This document shows positions 52,685-61,673 of a stretch of DNA of 64,000 nt, piece after piece. Source of the DNA: JAMXLO01 sp963812475 (GTDB lineage: Bacteria; Pseudomonadota; Alphaproteobacteria; Acetobacterales; Acetobacteraceae); assembly GCA_963812475.1 (NCBI GenBank), contig CAWEVI010000039.1:124001-188000 (forward strand), written 5' to 3'. The notes beneath the pieces are model-generated. The model was given only the letters and a program-made list of their open reading frames with translations, had not been told where the DNA came from and searched no databases. Position numbers and translations under genes: made by a program. Position 1 is the first letter of the stretch, and each line of letters opens with the position of its first letter.

Positions 52685-53671
52685 CTAGACTTTCTTCGGC
52701 GACCAGCCATATGCCTTGGCAGTGGCACCACCCATCAGCATGGCCCGCTCGCCGGTAGTCAGGCGGTCAGTCTTCAGGAAAGGCTCGACCGCCTGTTCGT
52801 AGTTGACGACAGCGAATGCACGCGTCCAGTCGGTACCCCACAGGCAACGCTCGAAACCCCAGGCATCGAATATACGGGCAAGCGGGTCCCAGATATCGGG
52901 GAACGGATACGGCTCTTTTGACAGCGTGCAGGCGCCGGTGATCTTGATCACCGCATTCTTGCGCTTGGCGAGTTCCACCACTTTCGGTAGGTCGGCCCAA
53001 GGCTGCGGCGGCGCAGGCGGCGCGGTCGGTTGCACGATACCCATATGGTCGATGATGAAGCGCGTATCGGGATGGCGGTCGATCAGCTCTGTGCCCGCGT
53101 CGACGTTGCCCCAGAAAAGTATGTTGACCGGAAAATCGTGCTGAACCGCCGCGCGCAGGACGCGGTCGAAGCCTGGGTCGTCGGGCGTACGTTTTGCTTC
53201 TTTGGTCATGATGATACGGATGCCGACCGTACCGGGTGTCCTCTTCCACTCGGCGATAACGTCCGCGACCGCCGGATCGTCGGGATTGACCGGCTTGACC
53301 AGCGCGAACCGGTCCGGGTGAGCCTGCCGCACGGACACCGCATAGCTTGCATCGTACTGGTACATCGAAAATGGCGAGATGTAGATCGCGCCGTCGACGC
53401 CAACCTTGTCCATCGCCGCCACCATCTCGTCGCCGGTAACGTGCGCCGGCCAGTTCGGCACACTGTGCCAGGGCCGCTCCGGCGTGTTCGCCGCATAGGC
53501 ATGAACCTGGGCATCGATGATCGTCGTGTGGGAAGCCCCTTGTGGTGGTTGCTGTGCTTCGGCATGCGTTCCGCGCATAAGCGCCGGAATAACGGCAGCA
53601 AGCCCCGCCCCGGCCTGCAGCACGCCACGCCGATCGATAAGCCCATCTCTGCCAGTTGATCTGTTGGCCAT
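52685..53671 (-). CDS. Exported amidohydrolase (amidohydrolase_2 / PDC-hydrolase-like)
   Basis: 328 residues. N-terminal DRRGVLQAGAGLAAVIPALM is a Tat-like signal (twin Arg at the start of a hydrophobic stretch). The barrel has IDAQVHAYAANTPE near the start, GVDGAIYISPFSMYQYDASY, RFIIDHMGIVQP and LWGTDWTRAF with the late metal/catalytic Asp. The first strand has D-x-Q-V-H instead of H-x-H, so the metal site may be reduced, as in metal-independent 2-pyrone-4,6-dicarboxylate lactonase relatives. Strong GGAGGGGG box before the ATG. Substrate unknown. Confidence 0.83.
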   Translation of the reverse strand: MANRSTGRDGLIDRRGVLQAGAGLAAVIPALMRGTHAEAQQPPQGASHTTIIDAQVHAYAANTPERPWHSVPNWPAHVTGDEMVAAMDKVGVDGAIYISPFSMYQYDASYAVSVRQAHPDRFALVKPVNPDDPAVADVIAEWKRTPGTVGIRIIMTKEAKRTPDDPGFDRVLRAAVQHDFPVNILFWGNVDAGTELIDRHPDTRFIIDHMGIVQPTAPPAPPQPWADLPKVVELAKRKNAVIKITGACTLSKEPYPFPDIWDPLARIFDAWGFERCLWGTDWTRAFAVVNYEQAVEPFLKTDRLTTGERAMLMGGATAKAYGWSPKKV

Positions 53672-53804
53672 TTCCCCCTCCAGGCACTTCGGTATCCGTA
53701 CGCCTACGCACACAGAAGATTGCGGACGCTCTTCATCGCCCGTCAAGGGAACCGGTCCTTGTTTGCGAGCGTGGGTGTGCTCGGCTTGACCGGACAAACC
53801 AGCA

Positions 53805-54116
53805 GCCCGCACGCGGCATGTCATCCTGTGCGGGCTGCGCCAGTCGGTGACGTTCTTTGCCTATCCGAACAAGCCGACCACGCCGGTCCCGCCGGGCGTC
53901 GACATCCACGTGCTCGCGCGCACCGACCAGGACGCAGACGAGGCGGTCACCTTCGGCCGCGGCTTCTTCCCGTTCGCCTGCGCCGCCGAACCGCACGACT
54001 GGCTGAACTCCACCGGAGGGGCGATCGGCTGCGGCTGGACCTGGGCAGCTCCAATCTCGATTGGACCAAGCTCGCCGCCGGCACGGGCGTCGAGGCCGCG
54101 CGCGCAGACACCTGGT
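53805..54116 (+). pseudogene. Truncated copy of the ThDP-enzyme gene with internal deletions
   Basis: Nearly identical in blocks to 44681-45360 of the acetolactate-synthase-like gene: 53811-53937 matches around 44681-44810, 53938-54034 matches around 44964-45061, and 54035-54116 matches around 45283-45360. The joints fall at short repeats (GACG..., CTGGA...). No start or C-terminus survives. It is flanked by other gene debris. Confidence 0.85.
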
Positions 54117-54381
54117 TCACGCCGCGTCGGCCGCGTGATTGGCCATCGCGATGGTGGACCTCCAGGATATAAGGGCTTGGGCCAGCACGCGCGGCGTAAC
54201 AACCTGTGTCGAATCGAGGCGATACTACCGCGTCGATGCATCCGAAAGATCGGCCATCGACTGGACAACGCGTTGTACCGAACCCCGTTCGCCGACGGAG
54301 TCGGTGCTGATCTCCGCCGCACCGATGCTCCAGCGGATGACCTTCCGCGTTTGCTACGCGGGCGTTTCGCAGGCACCGCTG
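54117..54381. other. No gene recognised
   Basis: About 265 bases of degraded-looking sequence between two gene relics; no frame with domain content. Confidence 0.3.
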
Positions 54382-54493
54382 CCGATCAGCGAGGCGCCGA
54401 CGCCGTTGATAATCACCCTAGCGCCTGCAGCCGCCTTTATAGTGGCAATCGCGCGGTCGATCCCGTGACCATGACAACCTTGCCCACCAACAT
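54382..54493 (-). pseudogene. N-terminal relic of a short-chain dehydrogenase
   Basis: On the minus strand MLVGKVVMVTGST (ATG at 54493) continues one frame over as GIDRAIATIKAAAGARVIIN, the SDR Rossmann start (T-G-x-x-x-G-I-x-R-A-I). It ends at a stop within a few codons. The complementary SDR C-terminus relic at 52357-52485 is on the opposite strand 2 kb away. Confidence 0.6.
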
Positions 54494-54596
54494 GCCTGCG
54501 ACAGCAGTCCCCCTTGCCGCGTTCAGTGCCTCTAGATTGACAGCCGCTTGCACCTCCCGCAACTTCAGTTCTGAATAGAATTCGGATTTCCCCCCG

Positions 54597-56217
54597 ATGC
54601 TGGGCCTCAATCTCGATTGCCCGCTGCTGCTGTCCACGGTGATCGAGCATGCCGCCATAACGTTCGGCGACACCGAGCTTGTGTCGCGCAGCCGTATGGA
54701 GACGATGCGCAGCACCTATCGTAACGCCGCGCTGCGGAGCCGTCGACTGGCCAGTTCGTTGCAACGTCTGGGCGTCAAGGGTGGGTTCGTCGGTTCGCTC
54801 GCCTGGAACACGCTCCGACATTTTGAATTGTTCTACGGCGTGAGCGGCGTCGGCGGCGTGCTCCACACTGCCAACCCGCGTCTGCCGCCGGAGCAGAATT
54901 CTCTACACGATCAATTTCGCCGGCTACCGGACGCTGTTCATCGATGCCGACACGGTGCCGCTGGCCGAGCAGCTGGCGCCTCGGCTGGACTCCGTGGATC
55001 GGTTCGTCGTGATGGCGGCACGCGACGACATGCCCGGCACAGGCCTGCCAAACGTGCATTGCTACGAGGATCTGATCGATGCCGGCGACCCTGCGTTCAC
55101 GTGGTCCAAACTGGACGAGCGGAGCGCGTGCGCGCTGTGCTTTACATCCGGGACCACCGGTCAGCCGAAGGGCGTGCTGTACTCGCATCGGGGCACTGTG
55201 CTGTCGGCGCTGTCCACCGGTGGTGGTAACGGCTGGGCCTTGTCGGCCAATGACACAGTCCTCGGCATTCCGGGATTCTTCCATTGCAATGGTTGGGCGG
55301 TGCCGTTCCTGGCGCCGATTTACGGTGCGAAGCTTATACTGCCGGGCCGACGTGCCGACAGCGAGTGGCTGCACCGGCTGATCGTCGAGGAAGGCGTCAC
55401 CATCGCCGCGGCCGTGCCGACGATCTGGCTGGGGATTCTGGAGCACTGCCGTGAGACCGGCCAGCGGCCTGGCCGGCTCCGACGCATCTTCTCCGGCGGC
55501 ACTGCGCCACCGTCAGCCATGATCGAAGCCTACCTCACCGATTATGGCGTGCGGATCAGCCACGGCTGGGGCATGACGGAGACGACGCACGGCGCGACCA
55601 TCTCGTTCGCACGCGACGGCCTGCCACATGATGCCGCGGTGGCTGCAATGTGCACGCAGGGCAAGCCGCTCTATGGCAACGAGATGCGCATCGTTGACGA
55701 TGAGGACAGGCCGGTGCCGCGCGACGGCATGACGCCAGGACACCTGCAGTGTCGCGGCCATTGGATTGCCGGCGCGTATTTCCGGCGTCCCGAACTCGAT
55801 CTGCAGACCAGGGATGGCTGGATGCGGACCGGCGATATCGCGGTGATCGATCCCGACAATACGCTGCATATCGTCGATCGCGCCAAGGATGTCATCAAGT
55901 CGGGCGGTGAATGGATCAGCTCGCAGGCGCTGGAGGAAGCCGCGATGCGCTTTCCTGGCGTGCGGGAGGCCGCAGTCGTCGCCATGGCCCACCCACGATT
56001 GCAGGAGCGGCCATTCCTGATCGTGGTGATGGAGGGAGATGCACGGGTATCGGCCGAGGCGTTGCGCGCGCACCTGCTCGCCTACGTGCCGAAGTGGTGG
56101 CTGCCCGATGCAATCGCCTTCGCAAAAGACCTGCCGCACGGCCCGACGGGAAAGTTGCAGAAGGACGTACTCCGCCACCAGGTCGCTGACGGGACGATCA
56201 TACCGACCGGATGTTGA
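54597..56217 (+). pseudogene. AMP-dependent acyl-CoA synthetase/ligase, one +1 frameshift
   Basis: The start frame gives LVSRSRMETMRSTYRNAALR, GSLAWNTLRHFELFYGVSGV and GGVLHTANPRLPPEQ. One extra A in CAGAATTCTC (near 54896) shifts it; the next frame gives ILYTINFAGYRTLFIDADTV, the P-loop CFTSGTTGQPKGVLYSHRG, HGWGMTETTHGAT, GWMRTGDIAVIDPDNTLHIV, KDVIKSGGEWIS and the catalytic Lys in PHGPTGKLQKDVLR. Restored length about 539 residues, full for a long/medium-chain fatty-acyl-CoA ligase. Only this single base prevents a complete enzyme, so an assembly error is plausible. It overlaps the AbrB-type gene by seven bases. Confidence 0.87.
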
Positions 56218-57293
56218 TGCGCCGGTTGTTCGGCACCCTCGCGGGCAATCTGCAATGGCCAGTCCTGATCATCCTCTCGGCCCTGTTCGCCCTGGTTCTC
56301 GCAGCGATACACTTGCCAGCAGCCCTTCTGCTCGGGCCGATGCTCGCGGCGATATTGGTTGCGGTCTTCGGCACGGGTGCGCGCGTCCCACATCGGCTTT
56401 TCCTCATCGCGCAGGCGGTGATCGGCTGTATGATCGCGCGCACCATACCGGCATCCATCATCGGCGAAGTATCGCGGAACTGGCCACTGTTTATCGCCGT
56501 CGTTGCCGCAGTGATCGTGGCGAGCAGCGCGCTCGGATGGCAGCTCACGCGCTGGCGTGTGCTGCCGGGCACCACAGCTGTGTGGGGATCGACCCCCGGC
56601 GCGGCCTCCGCGATGATGCTGATGGCCGCAGCCTATGGCGCTGACATCCGCCTCGTCGCGTTTATGCAGTATCTACGCGTAATTTTCGTCGCGGTCGTGG
56701 CCACTGTGTTCGCCCGGCTTTGGACCGCCGGCGCGACCGTTCCAACCGCTGCTGTCGTCTGGTTCCCGCAGATTGCGTGGGTGGCGTTTGCTCAAACGGT
56801 GGCGCTGATCGCGTTCGGCGCGGCTTGCGCCCGCCTGCGCCGCATCCCGGCGGCACCGCTGTTGGTGCCTCTCGGCCTCGGTATGGCGCTGCAGGATGCT
56901 GGACTGGTGGCGATCGAATTGCCACCCTGGCTGCTGGCGATCAGCTACACGCTCGTCGGGTGGAGCATCGGCCTGGGCTTCAACCGCACGATCCTCGCTC
57001 ACGCCGCGCGGGCACTGCCCCGCGTCGTGATGTCGATCCTTGTCTTGATCGCGGTCTGTGGCGGCCTTGCCGCTATTCTGGTCGTGGTGGCGGGGATCGA
57101 TCCTCTGACCGCCTATCTCGCAACCAGCCCCGGCGGTGCCAACTCGGCAGCGATTATTGCATTGGCAAGCAACGTCGATGTGGCGTTCGTCATGGCAATG
57201 CAGACCACCCGGCTTGTCCTTGTTCTGGTGATCGGCCCGAGCCTGGCGGGGTTCATCGCCAGACGTGCAGGCGCCTCACGTCGAACATCGTGA
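56211..57293 (+). CDS. AbrB-type membrane protein (putative ammonia monooxygenase family)
   Basis: 360 residues with about ten hydrophobic helices in two similar halves, the duplicated AbrB-type transporter domain. Each half has the conserved loop: GSTPGAASAMMLMAAAYGAD near 125-144 and TSPGGANSAAIIALASNVDV near 305-324. Despite the historic name 'ammonia monooxygenase', members are inner-membrane permease-like proteins of unknown substrate. It starts inside the end of the acyl-CoA ligase gene, indicating co-transcription and possibly a carboxylate substrate link. Confidence 0.85.
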   Translation: MLMRRLFGTLAGNLQWPVLIILSALFALVLAAIHLPAALLLGPMLAAILVAVFGTGARVPHRLFLIAQAVIGCMIARTIPASIIGEVSRNWPLFIAVVAAVIVASSALGWQLTRWRVLPGTTAVWGSTPGAASAMMLMAAAYGADIRLVAFMQYLRVIFVAVVATVFARLWTAGATVPTAAVVWFPQIAWVAFAQTVALIAFGAACARLRRIPAAPLLVPLGLGMALQDAGLVAIELPPWLLAISYTLVGWSIGLGFNRTILAHAARALPRVVMSILVLIAVCGGLAAILVVVAGIDPLTAYLATSPGGANSAAIIALASNVDVAFVMAMQTTRLVLVLVIGPSLAGFIARRAGASRRTS

Positions 57294-57525
57294 GGGACGA
57301 CCTAAGGGTGCCACTGCACGCACTGCGTTTGTGACCCTCCTCAGGGTGGTGCGGAGACTATGAAATCAAACCCTGCAATCCCGGTAGTGAAACTTCAGCG
57401 CATAGCCAGTGATTGCTCCGGCAGCTTGGTGGCTCAGCGGCACGACTGGCTGTCACAAACGTTGCCGCAATGCCGAGTTGGCCCCCGCCGCGTGATGGCG
57501 CAACGCTCAACCCCGCGCTGCGACT

Positions 57526-57945
57526 GTTATATACGGTATGGACTGGACGCAGATCGGCACGCGCACGGCGGAGAAATAATTCGCCCCCGCGTTTCGGGTC
57601 TGACGGCACCTCGAATCGGTTGGCTGGAATCGATGCATGTCATCCGGCATCGCTTCATTGCCACGCGATCCCGACATCCTGATCGAGACGATCGCCTGTT
57701 TGCGCGCCGAGAACGAGAAGCTCCGCGAGACGCTTAAGGGGGCACTGTATGGCGCGCATTCGGAAAGGCGAGATGCCGATGAGGCGCAACTGGCGCTCGG
57801 GGTTGGCGATCTGTCGGCACATCCCGTCGAACCCGAACCGGACGGCGCGGCAAGAAGAGGGCCGGCTCTGCCGAAGCCTGTCCGGTCGAAGACCGCCCGC
57901 GCAACATCGGCGGCGTCGACAAGACTAAAGAACGAAATCGCATAG
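57526..57945 (+). mobile_element. IS66-family relic (TnpB tail and TnpC N-terminus)
   Basis: GMDWTQIGTRTAEK followed by a stop (about 57536-57580) resembles the C-terminus of IS66 TnpB. It is followed at 57637 by an IS66 TnpC start: DILIETIACLRAENEKLRET, GALYGAHSERRDADEAQLAL. The frame runs out near 57945 and the DDE domain is absent. Terminal repeats were not found. Confidence 0.65.
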
Positions 57946-58028
57946 ACGTCGCGCTTGCCCCAACGTTTGATCGAGCCGCACCAGCCGGAGACCGCGACTG
58001 AATTCCTCGGCCCCGCTCGTTTGCGCGA

Positions 58029-59195
58029 TCAGCGTACCCGCTGGTCCAGCCAGTCTGTTAACACCTTGGCGACCTGCTCGTTGTTTTTCTCGATCATCAT
58101 CATGTGGCCGTTCCCATGGATGCCGATATCGGACAGCCTGACGAAGTCCGGCTGCACCCCGTTCCGCATCAGGAACCTGACCGTGCACTGGTCGTACCGC
58201 GCGTGGTACGAGGCCTCGGATGACAGGATCAGTATCGGCATGCGTTGCAACCCCGGCAGTGTGCGCTTCGCGCCCGTCGGTAGCCAGCAGCGCTCCATGT
58301 CCGGCCCGTCATCGGCAGTATCGAGCCCGGGGGCCAGGCTCGCGGGCTGCTCGACCGGCGGGTCGAAATGCAGCTTTGCATAGGCAATGCCCCAGGCGCG
58401 CACGAAGGTCGGGGTTGCCGCCGACGGCACCACGTCGAAGAAGGGTGGTCCGTTCGGCTCGATCGCCAGGATCGCCCGCACCAGATCGGGCCGCGCATCG
58501 GCGACCAGCCAGCCGAACGGGCCGGAGCGCGAATGCGTGAGCATGATCGCCGGGCCGATGCGCTCCAGCAGCGCCACCAGATCATCCCGGTTGCTCTCGT
58601 CCATCAGGATGTTGTCGGTGATCGACGTTTCCTGCGAGGCAAAGAACTGGTCGAAGATGGGGTCGCCCTGATTGCCGGAGCCGGGCCACTGAGTGTGCAG
58701 CTTGGCCTGCGGCCAAAGGTTGTACTTCTCCGGTGCAGTGAACCGCTGTTCCGTCCCATGCGCCAGGGAAGGTGCGGTCGAGCCCTGCACCGCCGGGTAA
58801 TACGCGGACCGACCCCGTGCGGGCTGGTCGACGATGTAGACTGCATAGCCCTGGCGCAGGAACCACTCGTTCCAACCGGGACGCCCGTCTGGCGTGCCGA
58901 GGAAGTTCGTCCCGGTCTGTCCGCCTCCATGCACCATCACTACGGGATACGGCTTGGCAGTCCCCGCCGGCACTTGATACTGCACGAACATCTGACCGGC
59001 CATAGCCTGGTCGCCATTGAAAGGAAACAAATGGCCGCCTACGAAGAAATAGCCCTGCCGCGCGATCGACAAGGGTTGAGTGGGCGGCGTCGTCGCAGGT
59101 TGTGTCGGCTGCGCCAGCGCGAGCCGGCATGACCACATAGCCAGGACTGCGAACACCGCAATCAGTGTCAGGCGTCGAATAAGGCGCAAAGTCAT
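58029..59195 (-). CDS. Exported alpha/beta hydrolase (esterase-like)
   Basis: 388 residues. Sec signal peptide (LTLIAVFAVLAMWSCRLALA, cut before QPTQ). The core shows VVMVHGGGQTGTNFLGTPDG (oxyanion), VYIVDQPARGRSAYYP, nucleophile elbow AIMLTHSRSGPFGWLVA, and the His in IGIHGNGHMMMIEKNNEQVA. A Pro/Thr-rich linker follows the signal. Proteins with this arrangement are periplasmic esterases; exact substrate unknown. Start has no strong ribosome site but the signal peptide fixes it. Confidence 0.84.
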   Translation of the reverse strand: MTLRLIRRLTLIAVFAVLAMWSCRLALAQPTQPATTPPTQPLSIARQGYFFVGGHLFPFNGDQAMAGQMFVQYQVPAGTAKPYPVVMVHGGGQTGTNFLGTPDGRPGWNEWFLRQGYAVYIVDQPARGRSAYYPAVQGSTAPSLAHGTEQRFTAPEKYNLWPQAKLHTQWPGSGNQGDPIFDQFFASQETSITDNILMDESNRDDLVALLERIGPAIMLTHSRSGPFGWLVADARPDLVRAILAIEPNGPPFFDVVPSAATPTFVRAWGIAYAKLHFDPPVEQPASLAPGLDTADDGPDMERCWLPTGAKRTLPGLQRMPILILSSEASYHARYDQCTVRFLMRNGVQPDFVRLSDIGIHGNGHMMMIEKNNEQVAKVLTDWLDQRVR

Positions 59196-59399
59196 GCTGA
59201 TGCCTCACAGGTTGTTGGTGGAATCAAGCGCGTCACATAACAGTATGGGAGGCCGAAGTTGGCCAGCAATCCGTCGTGACCCACGATCGTTGGTGCGAAC
59301 ATTTTACCGGGCCGCCGCCGCAGTCAGAGCTGTGATCCGTACGATACCACGAGACAACACAAATCGTCTCGGAGGAGTTGACCTACCCTTGATCAACAG

Positions 59400-59545
59400 G
59401 AATGCGGCCGACGGCCGTCGTGCGCGGTGTAGAGCCGTCCATGACGCGGCAGATGCAGTACAGCCAGTCTGAATGGGTGACGCCGCTGGCAAAGTTCCAC
59501 CGTCCCGAGACGCGGTACCCGCCGTTGGCCTGTCGAAAGCCACCT
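59400..59545 (-). pseudogene. Acyl-CoA dehydrogenase-like relic fused to the xanthine-dehydrogenase relic
   Basis: On the minus strand GGFRQANGGYRVSGRWNFAS and GVTHSDWLYCICRVMDGS match the middle strands of acyl-CoA dehydrogenase/flavin monooxygenase proteins (G-G-Y-x-V-S-G-R-W-x-F-A-S-G). It is short, has no start, and joins directly to the preceding molybdoenzyme relic in another frame around 59545. Confidence 0.65.
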
Positions 59546-60080
59546 GCGGCGCGCCAGGCGCGCGCGTATATGGCTGCAGGGCACGGTGTTGGTATAGACG
59601 CGTCGCACCTCGATCGTGCAATTCGGCACAAGATAAATGCCCGGCGAGCTCTGCGTAGCCGCCGTGAAGCGTCGGCACGGGAACGAAGGCGGCATAGGTG
59701 TCGGTGTTAATACCCACGCCTCGACGCGCGCGCGATATGTGGCCCTTATTGGCGACCTATAAATTGACGAAGCCGTCCGCGCCGATCGAGATGAGGCAGG
59801 TATGCGGCTCGATAAAGTCTTGATGCACCGAGGGAACGGCGAAAGTGCTGCTCGAAGATCTTATGCGGCGTCCCGAAGGCGCGCGCGACATCGCCATGCC
59901 GCACATTGAACTGGACGATCACGTTCGGAATCGGCGGATACATACCGAGGTCGCCGTGGCTTCTGGTTGCCGCCCGGGGTGCGATCTCGACTGCTTCTGG
60001 ATGGGATGACGGGCGCGGTCGGCCGCATCGCGTCCTCGGGGCTGAAGAATGCCGGCAGCAGCGTCACCGCGATGAATGTG
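59546..60080 (-). pseudogene. Xanthine dehydrogenase-family molybdopterin subunit relic, two +1 shifts
   Basis: Consecutive minus-strand frames read LLPAFFSPEDAMRPTAPVI, then HPEAVEIAPRAATRSHGDLG and NVIVQFNVRHGDVARAFGTP, then AVPSVHQDFIEPHTCLISIG, and further on VRRVYTNTVPCSHIRA and RAPGAPQVAF. These are sequential blocks of the CoxL/XdhB-type large subunit (the E-P-L-P-A ... P-E-D-A-M-R, the H-G-D-V, the P-S-V-H-Q ... E-P-H, and the T-N-T-x-P ... R-A-P-G). Extra single bases occur near 60010 and 59850, and a stop at 59757 follows DGFVNL. The N- and C-terminal parts are missing. Confidence 0.7.
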
Positions 60081-60275
60081 AAAGCTGTCGTTCGGGTCCA
60101 GACGCTGCGATATAAGTCACCCACACGGGTATCGGGGTTCATGTGAATGGCGGCAGGGTCCTCTGGACAGTTAACAGGCAGAGGTCGCCTCATGTCCTAG
60201 CCCAGTGCTTGTCGGCAACGCCAGCGACCTGACAGAGCATTGCGCGAGCAATTCTGCCGGGCGATGCTCCGGTGC

Positions 60276-61154
60276 ATGCATATCTTTCGTGACCTTGCCC
60301 ATCTCGGTCCCGCTTGCTCCGAACTCCGTGGACGCTTCGGTGCGCTCGCGCTGGTGCCGACAATGGGCGCACTACACTCCGGGCACGAGGCGCTAGTACG
60401 CGCGGCAGCAGTGTCCGGCGCCGGTGTGGTAGCCTCGATCTTCGTCAATCCATTGCAGTTCGGCCCAAATGACGACCTCGCCAAATACCCACGGGATGAG
60501 GCGGGTGACCTGGCAAAGCTGGAGGCCTGGGGCTGCCACGCCCTGTGGATGCCGGATGTCGTCACGATGTATCCGCCTGGGGAGTCAACGACTGTCGTCG
60601 TAGGTGGACCGGCCGAAAACTGGGAAGGCAGCGCGCGCCCCGAACATTTTCGCGGGGTAGCAACAGTCTGCGCGAAGCTCTTCGGCCAAGTGCGGCCGGA
60701 TACTGCGTATTTCGGCCAAAAGGATTGGCAGCAGCTACAGGTCGTGCAGCGCATGGTGGCAGACCTGCTGTTGTCGCCGAAGATTGTCGGCATACCGACG
60801 GTGCGGGAGCCTGACGGGCTCGCTTTATCTTCACGAAACCGGTTCCTGGAGCCGGCCCAGCGCGCGATCGCCCCACGTCTCTTCGCCATTCTACAGTCTA
60901 TCGCACTGGCGCTCGCAGGCGGTCGTTCCGTGGCTGATGTGCTCGCTGTTGCGATGCGCGATCTCACAGCGCATGCTTTTGCGGTGGACTATCTGGCACT
61001 GGTGGACGGTGCGAGCCTGAGCCAATTGCAGACCGTGCAGCCTGGAGCGCGGCTGATTGCAGCGGCGCGGCTCGGTAGCGTGCGGCTACTGGACAATGTA
61101 GCCGTCACACCAATCCAGGCGCAGGGCAACGAACGGCAGTATCGCTCCACCTAG
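60276..61154 (+). CDS. panC: Pantoate--beta-alanine ligase (pantothenate synthetase)
   Basis: 292 residues. It contains the complete PanC signature: VPTMGALHSGHEALVRAA (ATP-binding HxGH), FVNPLQFGPNDDLAKYPRD, EHFRGVATVCAKLFGQVRPD, FGQKDWQQLQVVQRMVADL (K in the KDxQQ-type motif) and PTVREPDGLALSSRN (KMSKS-like). It joins pantoate and beta-alanine with ATP hydrolysis to AMP to form pantothenate for coenzyme A. The Met at 60276 begins the first strand; Met codons at 60240 and 60264 upstream are possible. No panB or panD is adjacent. Confidence 0.93.
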   Translation: MHIFRDLAHLGPACSELRGRFGALALVPTMGALHSGHEALVRAAAVSGAGVVASIFVNPLQFGPNDDLAKYPRDEAGDLAKLEAWGCHALWMPDVVTMYPPGESTTVVVGGPAENWEGSARPEHFRGVATVCAKLFGQVRPDTAYFGQKDWQQLQVVQRMVADLLLSPKIVGIPTVREPDGLALSSRNRFLEPAQRAIAPRLFAILQSIALALAGGRSVADVLAVAMRDLTAHAFAVDYLALVDGASLSQLQTVQPGARLIAAARLGSVRLLDNVAVTPIQAQGNERQYRST

Positions 61155-61169
61155 GCAGAGGTGCGGCTC

Positions 61170-61640
61170 GGAGGGTTCCAGTCGCTCGACACGTCAAAAG
61201 CGGATGCGGCGAGGTACCGTGCACTTTTGAACAGGCCGATATGGGCAATTTTCGTTGCGATCAGCGACGCGGTGATCGGGCCGACACCAGGGGTCGCGGA
61301 ATCCGCGACCCCTGCGCGCGACTCGGGCCAATGTAGCGGTAATAACTTCGTTCCAAGCCGATGATACACGACATGTGCACTCGGAGTTGTTGCAGTGGGA
61401 TGGCGGTTCCGTGACAGTTTTGCTGTGAGCCGATAACGGAACGTCCAGTTGGGCGGCAATGCCGGTGCCTCCCATTATCGTGCCCCAGTTGCCGCCTTGC
61501 TGCATCCGCCTGTCATTGCGGCATGCAAGCAAACTGTGATTTGGCGGGACCTTACCCAGCGCGCATTTTCGCGCCTCCAATAGCGGCTCCATCAACGCGC
61601 TGGCCGAGACGGCAAATATCGGGACCAACAGGCCGGGCAA
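61170..61640 (-). mobile_element. IS110-family transposase relic
   Basis: The minus strand reads PGVGPITASLIATKIAHIGL and FKSARYLAASAF, the transposase_20 helix-hairpin-helix block of IS110/IS116/IS902 enzymes (P-G-V-G-P ... F-x-S-A-R-x-x-A-A). A preceding piece ALMEPLLEARKCALG looks like the coiled segment upstream of that block. The catalytic DEDD domain is missing and the frame is broken, with a palindrome inserted at 61289-61313. Confidence 0.6.
61289..61313. repeat. 25-bp palindrome within the IS110 relic
   Basis: AGGGGTCGCGGA (61289-61300), one base, TCCGCGACCCCT (61302-61313): a perfect 12-bp inverted repeat. It lies where the transposase normally has only a few residues before PGVGP. 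Confidence 0.8.
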
Positions 61641-61673
61641 TCGTGGTCGCGCCGGCATTCGAAGGAATATGAT

